Shown here: piece by piece, positions 56,261-64,000 of the stretch
Layout of the letters: every line of letters starts with the position of its first letter
Position numbering within the stretch: position 1 is the stretch's first letter
Source of the DNA: Acanthosepion lycidas
Taxonomy: Eukaryota > Mollusca > Cephalopoda > Sepiida > Sepiidae
Assembly: GCA_963932145.1 (NCBI GenBank)
Contig: OZ010616.1
Coordinates: forward strand, 54,275,037 to 54,339,036
Direction of reading: 5' to 3'
DNA: 64,000 nucleotides
The notes under the pieces: generated by a model
What the model was told of the DNA's origin: nothing
Databases searched by the model: none
Seen by the model: only the letters and a program-made list of their open reading frames with translations
Position numbers and translations under genes: made by a program

Positions 56261-56640
56261 ATTTTAAGCATGAGTGAATGGTAGACTTATAGGTTAACTA
56301 GAATAAAACAAGGGGCATTATCCAAAGATGGTTAGAGATTTGGTTTCATAAGGATATGATAGCAAAAGTAAAAAAAATCAGAATAATTCAAACTATTAAC
56401 AAGGCATTCAAGCTTAGCCTGGACTCAAATTTTATATAGTCTATATTCTCATAAAGACAAATAATAATGAATAAATTTATAAGATTTATAAAAAAAGCCT
56501 GAAACATACACACAATCCAGGTTGTAAGTAGATTAAAGTTCAAATAAAATTTGTACTGAACATATTTACTTAATTAACCCTGTGAAAAACAATAATAGAT
56601 ATACTCAAAATGATAATGGTAATATTAGCAATTTCCCTCT
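56261..56640. other. Unassigned AT-rich DNA
   Basis: No feature is recognised. Confidence 0.5.
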
Positions 56641-57345
56641 ACGGAAACAGTTGGCATTCATTGACTGGTTTTGACTGAAATTTATAAAAACTTTCTCTTC
56701 AAAACAATTTTTCAGGAAAATAGGTTTCTCAAATCTAGTAACTGTTATTTCTCTTTCCAGTATTGATAGAAGTTTTCCTTCCTAACCTTTTATTTGAAAT
56801 AGTTTGGAAAATCAACATATTGATTATAACATTATTTTCTCCTTAAGTTTCATGTCCTATCCATTTTACTTGTCGATAGTCCTCAAGTGATGTGGTTTCT
56901 GTTATTTGTTGTTCTTTGTTTGTGATTCTATAGAACCAGTGCCAAGAAGTGTGATCTTTGCCAAGACACATAAGCTTCACTTGCTCAAACCAATTTGTAA
57001 CCATTCATCTTAGAAAGTGGTTGCATATAGCTGACAGTTTAGATATTTCTGAATGGATCTGGTGCCATGTATGACATCCACATGAAAGTCTTTATCTGAT
57101 GAGGCTATTTAAGAACAAAATTTGAGTTTTCAGAGTTCTATGATTTACAGTGTTGGGTGAAACTACCTCTGGCACAACCTATTCTATCTTCAATTTCCTT
57201 TTTTCTATAATAAATTTGTTATAACTGATCAATATGCCAAGGTATTTCAACTGTTTAGCATTTACTAATTCAAAATCTGGAATTTTTATTCCACTTCCAG
57301 ATCATTATTTTCCATTTTAGAAAGGTTTATCTTGATTCCTATTTC
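56641..57345 (-). mobile_element. LINE-D reverse-transcriptase fragment
   Basis: The minus strand reads EIGIKINLSK at 57310-57345. After frameshifts it reads NAKQLKYLGILISYNKF near 57200-57260 and QVKWIGH near 56870. These resemble the GLKINxxKT, FKYLG and WLGH blocks of LINE reverse transcriptases. The first block is the seed of the adjoining 125-bp array. Confidence 0.5.
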
Positions 57346-59238
57346 TTAGAACAATTGATAGAGGATGTTTCATTTTGAGGATGGATTCAGGGTAGGTGCC
57401 ATCATTGCTTTCATTCCAGTTCCAGATCATAGATTCTATTTTGGAAAGGTTTATCTTGATTGCTATTTCGTATAACACTTGATAGAGGATATTTTCATTT
57501 TGATGATGGATTCAGGGTAGGTACCATCATTGCTTTCATTCCAATTCCAGATAATTGTTTCTATTTTGGAAAGGTTTATCTTGATTCCTATTTCTTAGAA
57601 CACTTAATAGAGGATGTTTTCATTTTGATGATGGATTCACGGTAGGTGCCATCATTGCTTTCATTCCCATTCCAGATCATAGTTTCTGTTTTGGAAAGGT
57701 TTATCTTGATTCCTATTTCTTAGAACACTTGATAGAGGATGTTTTCATTTTGATGATGGATTCACGGTAGGTACCATCATTGCTTTCATTCCCATTCCAG
57801 ATCATAGTTTCTGTTTTGGAAAGGTTTATCTTGATTCCTATTTCTTAGAACACTTGATAGAGGATATTTTCATTTTGATGATGGATTCAGGGTAGGTACC
57901 ATCATTGCTTTCATTCCAATTCCAGATAATTGTTTCTATTTTGGAAATGTTTATCTTCATTCCTATTTCTTAGAACATTTGATAGAGGATGTTTTCATTT
58001 TGATGATGGATTCAGCGTAGATGCCATCATTGCTTTCATTCCAATTCCAGATCATAGATTCTATTTTGGAAAGGTTTATCTTGATTTCTATTTCTTAGAG
58101 CACTTAATAGAGGATGTTTTCTTTTTGATGATGGATGCAGGTTAGGTGCCATCATTGCTTTCATTCCAATTCCAGATCATAGTTTGTTTTGAAAATATTA
58201 ATCTTGATTCCTATTTCTTAGAACACTTGATAGAGGATGTTTTTATTTTGATGATGGATTCAAGGTAGTTCATTCCAATTCCAGATCATAGTTTCTGTTT
58301 TGGAAAGGTTTATCATGATTCCTGTTTCTTAGAACACTTGATAGCGGATGTTTTTATTTTGATGATGGATTCTTGGTAGGTGCCATCATTGCTTTCATTC
58401 CAATTCCAGATCATAGTTTCTGTTTTGGAAAGGTTTATCTTGATTCCTATTTCTTAGAACATTTGATAGAGGATGTTTTCATTTTGATGATGGATTCAGG
58501 GTAGGTGCCATCATTGCTTTCATTCCAATTCCAGATCATAAATTCTATTTTGGAAAGGTTTATATTGACTCCTATTTCTTAGAACACTTGATAGAGGATG
58601 TTTTTATTTTTATGATGGATTCAAGGTAGGTGCTATCATTGCTTTCATTCCAATTCCAGATCATAGTTTTTGTTTTGGAAAGGTTTATCTTGATTCCTAT
58701 TTCTTAGAACACTTGATAGAGGATGTTTTCATTTTGATCATGGATTCAAGGTAGGTGCCATCATTGCTTTCATTCCAATTCCAGATCATAGTTTCTGTTT
58801 TGGAAACGTTTATCTTTTCCTATTTCTTAGAACACTTGATAGAGGATGTTTTTATTTTGATGATGGATTAGGGTAGGTGCCATCATTCCTTTCATTCCAA
58901 TTCTAGATTATAGTTTCTATTTTGGGAAGGTTTATCTTGATTCCTATTTCTTAGAACATTTGATAGAGGATGTTTTTATTTTGATGATGGATTCAGGGTA
59001 GGTGCCATCATTGCTTTCATTCCAATTCTAGATCATAGTTTCTGTTTTGGAAAGGCTTCTCTTGATTCCTAATTCTTCGAACACTTGATAGAGGATGTTT
59101 TCTTTTTGATGATGGATTCAGGGTAGGTGCCATCATTACTTTCATTCCAATTCCAGATCATAGTGTCTGTTTTGGAAAGGTTTATCATGATTCTTATTTC
59201 TTAGAACACTTGATAGATGATGTTTTCAATTTGATGAT
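57346..59238 (-). repeat. 125-bp tandem array, left part (about 15 units)
   Basis: The unit starts GAGGATGTTTTCATTTTGAT and includes GATGGATTCAGGGTAGGTGC, TTTCATTCCAATTCCAGATC and TTTATCTTGATTCCTATTTC. The period is 124-126 bp, with occasional shortened units (for example near 58260). On the minus strand each unit reads EIGIKINLSKTETMIWNWNE then SNDGTYPESIIKMK, so it was derived from the LINE-D RT fragment next to it. Plus-strand frames of 61-71 codons are repeat products. Confidence 0.92.
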
Positions 59239-59509
59239 TGTAGAAGTCAAGTGACGTACCTGCCAACATGGCTGCCTCCTTCTGTTTCCTTTAATGCAAG
59301 CCAGCTGATTTTACCTTATTTTATAGGAGAGTGTCTAATACACCAGTTAGGTTGGTCCATTTTGCTAGAATGGACCTGCCCAATACATTTGCATGAGGGG
59401 TCTTTATTCACCCATATATTTCTCCATAAATGTCTCAAGTCAGTTTTGGCTTTGGCTACGCTTGCCTACTTGTGTGCTAAACCACTGGCAAACTCCCTAA
59501 TATTCAACA
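59239..59509 (+). repeat. 5' LTR (271 bp)
   Basis: Starts TGTAGAAGTCAAGTGAC and ends CTAATATTCAACA (TG...CA). By eye it differs from the 3' LTR at eight substitutions and one single-base indel. It contains CATAAATG and AATACATTTGCATGAG but no clear TATA box. Confidence 0.95.
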
Positions 59510-59543
59510 TGGCACTGCGAACAGGATTCGAACCTGTGAGGGC
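59510..59543 (+). promoter_or_regulatory. Primer-binding site, antisense to a tRNA 3' half
   Basis: It starts TGGCACTGCGAACAGG directly after the LTR and continues with the complement of a T-arm (GATTCGAACCTGT). The implied tRNA ends ...AGTG-CCA, with G as discriminator base, suggesting a serine-type tRNA. The isoacceptor is not resolved. Complementarity extends over the whole T arm. Confidence 0.85.
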
Positions 59544-59594
59544 ATTGACATCAACAGAGTTACCTGCTTAGCCCCTGACTGGAGTAAAAACGGC

Positions 59595-61439
59595 ATGGGA
59601 TTTTTACTTCTTCAGAAACACTGCACATGTGCAATCAAACGAGCCCCAGTCTGTTGCCCTGAAGGCTGGCATCTTGTGTTTGCTGGAAGCAGATTCTGTA
59701 CTGACACTGAGCAAAGATATGCACCCATAGAAGGTGAAGCAGCAGCTATCAGCTGGGCACTTGAAAAGTGCCGCATGTTCGTACTAGGTTGCCCAAACGT
59801 TATAGTCGTGACCGACCATGAATCACTCAAAGGACTTTTTGGTGATCGAGATCTCAGCAAAATTCACAACCCTCGCCTATTCCGACTCAAAGGGACAAGC
59901 TTGAGATATCGTTTCACCATGCAATACTGCCCTGGAAAATGGCACAGAGCCTCTGATGCTATTTCCCGCAATCCAGTCACTACAGTACAAAGCCTACTTG
60001 ATACATTCTCCATAGAACCCTCCCTTATAGAAATTGATGAATCAGATGAGACTTGTGCAACAATGAGATTGACAGCCCTCACATCAATATCTCAATTAGA
60101 TGATAATCCTGCCATAACTTCCCCTGACCACATTCATTTTGCTGGTCAAGAAGATACACAATACACCCTATTACGGAAAACCATAGACAATGGGTTTCCA
60201 AACAGTCGTCAAGCAACACCACCTACAATCCGGGAATACTGGGAAGTTCATAACCACCTAAGCAATGAAAATGGCCTAATACTACTTGACAGGAGAGTAG
60301 TGATACCAACCTCCCAGCGCAAGAACATATTAAAGTGCCTACATTCGGCTCATCAAGGAGTAGTTGGCATGAAAGCGCGTGCCAATGACTCAGTTTACTG
60401 GCCTGGAATGAATGCCTCAATTCGCAATTACAGGTATAATTGCATTACATGTTCAAGGAATGCCCCAAGTCTACCACATGAACTAATCCATATGACACCT
60501 ACACCTGAATGGCCATTTCAACAGATTGTAATGGATTTGTTCTATGTTAAATCCTTCACATATCTTGCCTGTGCAGACAGGCTCACTGGATGGCTCATTC
60601 TGTACCGCATCAAGCCAGGGCAAGCGGTTGCTTCCAGGTTGATATCCATCTGCAGAGAAATATTCCAAACATATGGTGCACCTGAGGAACTTAGTACAGA
60701 TGGTGGACCGCCATTCTCAGCTTACTCATTCCAACAATTCCTAAAAACCTGGGCTGTTAAACAAAGAATTTCATCAGTGGCCTATCCCCAGTCTAACGGA
60801 TGTGCAGAATTGGCAGTCAAGACTGCAAAAAGACTCATAAAAGACTGCACAGGACACCAGGGTTCCTTGGACAATAACATGACAGCACGAGCAATCTTGC
60901 AATATAGAAACACCCCTATCCAAGGCATTGGCTTATCACCAGTGCAACTCCTGCTTCATAGACGTCTTTGAGATTTTATCCCATCACACCCACAGTTATA
61001 TAAACCACACCCTGAATGGATAGCTGCAGCGCAAAAACGTGAACAGAAATTATCCAAACGCAATGCAGACCTCACCGAGGATTACAACCGTACTGCACAT
61101 GCACTATCCCCACTTTATAAGGGTGACACAGTCTCCATTCAAAACCCAAATAGCCGTCGATGGGACATAGCTGGGCGAATAGTAGAGATGCTTCCCAACC
61201 GTCAATATAGAATTAGAGTTGCAGGATCAGGCAGAATAACCCTGCGGAACCGTAGGTTTCTAAGGAAACTTGAAGCACCCATAATCAAGACCCCCATACC
61301 AAGCGCCATGCCTGTGTCACCTGAGCCGACAATTACAGATACATGCAGACCACATCAATCTGCCAAAGAGTCGGGAAATGGTGACATTACATTACAAAAT
61401 AACCCAGCGTCCCAGGGCCCTACTCAATCACAGCCATAA
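59595..61439 (+). pseudogene. pol: Gypsy pol segment: partial RNase H and integrase
   Basis: The ATG at 59595 is only the first available. The true polyprotein began upstream of the deletion. Residues 25-125 are RNase H lacking its first catalytic Asp (E46/E48, the TDHESL box with D74, and D121 in ASDAISRNP). Residues 250-286 are the H2C2 zinc-binding domain (H250, H253, C283, C286). Residues 305-415 are the integrase core with D314, D369 and E405, a D,D-35-E spacing. An in-frame TGA at 60969-60971 ends the first frame after 458 codons. The same frame continues without other stops to TAA at 61437-61439. It carries a C-terminal integrase domain (RRWDIAGRI... then RITLRNRRFLRKL). TGA in place of an Arg codon fits C-to-T change at a CpG. 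The integrase pattern resembles K02A2.6-type Ty3/Gypsy. Confidence 0.92.
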
Positions 61440-61539
61440 GAAAACCAGGATTCCCAGGGCACTATCCCGACTACTCCCGTACAATCAGCCAGGCAATAGG
61501 GAATTAATTCCTCCCCAACAGCCAATATGCTTCCGCAAT

Positions 61540-61555
61540 GGGGAGAGGAGGGAGA
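61540..61555 (+). promoter_or_regulatory. Polypurine tract
   Basis: GGGGAGAGGAGGGAGA abuts the 3' LTR, as required for plus-strand priming. Confidence 0.9.
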
Positions 61556-61827
61556 TGTAGAAGTCAAGTGACTTACCTGCCAACATGGCTGCCTCCTTCT
61601 GTTTCCTTGTAAAGCAAGCCAGCTGATTTTACCTTTTTTTATAGGAGAGTGTCTAATACACCAGTTAGGTTGGTTCATTTTGTTAGAATGGACCTGCCCA
61701 ATACATTTGCATGAGGGGTCTTTATTCACCCATATATTTCTCCATAAATGACTCAAGTCAGTTTTGGCTTTGGCTACGCTTGCCTACTTGTGTGCTAAAC
61801 CACTGGCAAACTAGCTAATATTCAACA
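61556..61827 (+). repeat. 3' LTR (272 bp)
   Basis: Direct copy of 59239-59509. It is followed by the ATGAT duplication and the resumed 125-bp array (GGATTCAGGG). Confidence 0.95.
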
Positions 61828-62330
61828 ATGATGGATTCAGGGTAGGTGCCGTCATTGCTTTCATTCCAATTCCAGATCATAATTTCTATTTTGGAAAGAT
61901 TTATCTTGATTCCTATTTCTTAGAACACTTGATAGAAGATGTTTTCATTTTGATGATGGATTCAGGGTAGGTGCCGTCATTGCTTTCATTCCAATTCCAG
62001 ATCATAATTTCTATTTTGGAAAGATTTATCTTGATTCCTATTTCTTAGAACATTTGATAGAGGATGTTTTCTTTTTGATGATGGATTCAGGGTAGGTGCC
62101 ATCATTGCTTTCATTCCAATTCCAGATCATAGTTTCTATTTTAGAAACGTTTATCATTTCCTATTTCTTAGAACACTTGATAGAGGATGTTTTCATTTGA
62201 TGATGGATTCAGGGTAGGTGCTGTCATTGCTTGCATTCCAATTCCAGATCACAGTTCCTATTTTGGAAAGGTTTATCTTGAAACTTATTTCTTGGAACAC
62301 CTGGTCGAGGATGTTGATTTTCTGTTCAAG
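61828..62330 (-). repeat. 125-bp tandem array, right part (about 4 units)
   Basis: Continues the array with the same unit. The last unit degenerates at about 62290-62330 (ACACCTGGTCGAGGATGTTG). Confidence 0.9.
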
Positions 62331-62870
62331 ATCATTCTTCATATCAAATGTTGTCAACAATTAACTTACAAATTTATATCACTCAGCTTTTAATAGATAA
62401 GAATTTTATCTACCTAGATTTTTGTTGCTATCTGAATGTCAGGATTCTAAAAATTTTGTATACATCCTTTAAATGAAACATAAAAAGAGTTATTTTCTGA
62501 AGGAAAAGTATAAACAGAAATTCAGTTGAATTAAAATTTATATATTCTTTTCAGAAATATACAGCACAATAAAAGATTAAATTTTCCTTGCAGTGTTTTA
62601 TAAACTAATTAATTGTTCTTATGTGGTGTGAACAAACTTACTTTATGATGGTCATCATAATATGTTTGTGAGTTCATAAAGTATGGCTTAGTCAGCAGCT
62701 GCTGGCTGTTGTCTTTTCCATTGTGTGCTTATGTGTGCACTTGTGCAGGTCAAAATGGTCTCTGAAATTGTTTTGAGCCCTGAGAAGCAGTAGGCTTCTA
62801 TTTTTATATATGTCAGGAAGATCTAAATCTAATTTCATATAGAGGTGTGAACATTTTGAATACAAGGTTT
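62331..62870. other. Unassigned AT-rich DNA
   Basis: No feature is recognised. Confidence 0.5.
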
Positions 62871-62873
62871 TGA

Positions 62874-63160
62874 TTAGTTAGAAAGACTTGTGAAAACCTT
62901 TTTATCAAATATTTGGGAGTGGTGAAGGGAGTTCCTATTGTTATTTTCCAAATGATCCAAAAATATCACATGGCAAGTACCAGATTTTCCAAGCTCTCTT
63001 TCTTCATTATGTGCCCTATAAATTTCAACTATCTCTTCCCTATTGTTAGTTATAAGTTTCCTTTTCTCTGCATTTTTCACTAAAACTTTGTCATTGCCTA
63101 CATGTTTGGTCCAAGGTATATGCATCACTCTTCTGTAAAAACACATTTTCAAAACTTTAG
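62874..63160 (-). mobile_element. LINE-A fragment
   Basis: The minus strand reads KMCFYRRVMHIPWTKHVGND, KVLVKNAEKRKLITNNREEI and VEIYRAHNEERELGKSGT, the central part of the LINE-A tail, in one open frame. It stops where the tail repeats would begin. Confidence 0.72.
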
Positions 63161-63214
63161 ATAAATTATTATTATTATAAATTATTATAGAGATGTTTCA
63201 TTCACATACACAAG

Positions 63215-63905
63215 AGACATGGGAATGTTAATCAAATATTTGCATTCTTTGGGGAGAAGAGCTTATAATGATTGGCTACTTGTTTTCCAGGTATACCTAT
63301 CTGTTACCATGGCAAGTCAGTTCATGTTGTACAGACATTGTCCAGTTACATTTGTGTTTGTTCAACATCCACAGACCTCACCAGACATTAGTATGAGAGA
63401 TTCTGGTGTGATCAACTGTTTTTTCAACATGGTCAGTACACTCAAAATTTGGATCACAATAACTTGGGCCTCTGTGCTAGCACAATCACCAATGGCTTCC
63501 AAATCGTTATGTAGTTTTGTGTATGATGATAAACTACATCCGGCAGCAAAGCCTCTGATTGGGAGATTAGAGATTTTGAGGTGCATGGCACCACCTCTTA
63601 ATTTCTGTTATTCCCAGGTCAACCTTGACCCGAGGTGGTAGCACCTGTTAGGGTCCCAGCTATGAGCAAATAGTGATACCCAATCATTAAACTAAAGAAA
63701 AACACTATAAAAGAATAAAAATAGCAGCAATACATTTTCCTATGAACAATTAACAAAAATACCTATTTATACTAGAATAATCAAAAATACATTTTATCTA
63801 TAGTTGAAAGCATACAATTACATCCAAAATATTTAGAATTCAGCATTAAATAACCAACAGAGGTTGATATGCAAAATCAACTAACCACCAATCAAATAGT
63901 TCTAT
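63215..63905 (+). mobile_element. R3 retroposon copy with open 5' region
   Basis: The 3' part (63520-63905) matches 6591-7000 and the reverse of 43658-44056. Upstream, an open frame reaches 63641 and ends YDDKLHPAAKPLIGRLEILR then NFCYSQVN. The equivalent residues are readable in the 43.9-kb copy, so R3 may descend from a coding element. No conserved domain is recognised. Confidence 0.5.
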
Positions 63906-63909
63906 CTAC

Positions 63910-64000
63910 CGAATTTCATTTACAAGGCTTGGGTCGACCAGTGATATGATTTTTAGATACTTTTCAAAGTTTCTGTATGCTGGAATGGTATCCCCAGGCC
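63910..64000 (-). mobile_element. Possible octopus-type SINE end
   Basis: ATTTACAAGGCTTGGGTCGACC resembles, from memory, the reversed CACAAGGCTTTGGTCGGCC stretch of octopus tRNA-type SINEs. It is truncated by the window edge. Confidence 0.25.

Larger units (their letters stand above)
59239..61827 (+). mobile_element. LTR retrotransposon (Ty3/Gypsy), internally deleted
   Basis: Order: 5' LTR, primer-binding site, pol segment, polypurine tract, 3' LTR. ATGAT occurs immediately outside both LTRs (59234-59238 and 61828-61832). In uninterrupted array units this sequence is present once in this context, so it is a 5-bp target-site duplication. The internal region is about 2.05 kb. It lacks gag, protease and reverse transcriptase and cannot be autonomous. 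Base composition is less AT-rich than the host array. Confidence 0.95.

Noticed and set aside
59251-59571. 106-codon frame ending [17 protein letters not shown]
   Set aside because: It is LTR plus primer-binding site. The GFEPV-type peptide is the usual product of translating DNA antisense to a tRNA.
59510-59580. A complete tRNA gene on the minus strand
   Set aside because: Only the acceptor 3' strand and T arm are convincing. I could not pair an anticodon arm, and the position is that of an LTR primer-binding site.

Overview
The window looks like intergenic or intronic DNA from an AT-rich animal genome, most likely a mollusc and possibly a coleoid cephalopod. I infer this from the strong A+T bias, very long (TA)n tracts, tRNA-derived SINEs resembling octopus SINEs as I remember them, and dense non-LTR retrotransposon debris. 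No host protein-coding gene, rRNA or intact tRNA gene could be supported. Nearly all long reading frames are tandem-repeat artefacts or decayed transposon proteins.

Layout. 0-5 kb: a LINE-B 3' fragment, a hAT-type MITE, a decayed Tc1/mariner copy, a decayed Ty3/Gypsy integrase (minus) and a LINE-A 3' end. 5-14.5 kb: an R3 retroposon, a LINE zinc-finger tail, a foldback with hammerhead-like relics, LINE fragments and a longer LINE-A relic (13.3-14.5 kb). 14.8-17.0 kb: a 22-bp minisatellite. 17.4-30 kb: (TA)n tracts, a LINE-A endonuclease relic, SINEs, LINE-A and LINE-B pieces and a 168-bp palindrome. 30.9-33.5 kb: fourteen tandem copies of a LINE-B 3' terminus. 35-39 kb: SINEs, hairpins and a Tc1 deletion derivative. 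39.8-41.7 kb: a purine-rich 177-bp satellite. 42.5-49.2 kb: LINE-A and LINE-C relics. 49.3-51.5 kb: a 39-bp array, a near-perfect palindrome carrying hammerhead-like cores, and pyrimidine-rich repeats split by LINE-B. 54.1-56.3 kb: a second LINE-B array. 57.3-62.3 kb: a 125-bp array split by an LTR retrotransposon with a 5-bp target-site duplication. 62.9-64 kb: LINE-A and R3 pieces.

Two themes stand out. First, 3' termini of two unrelated LINE families are repeatedly found as tandem arrays, suggesting one amplification process. Second, hammerhead-ribozyme-like cores (CTGANGA, stem II, GAAA) recur in palindromic or SINE-like elements. The best is in the palindrome at 50063-50333, where each arm carries a core in opposite orientation and the single arm mismatch falls on the predicted cleavage nucleotide. 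LINE-A, B, C, D and R3 are working names used here. All family assignments come from reading translations by eye, without database searches.
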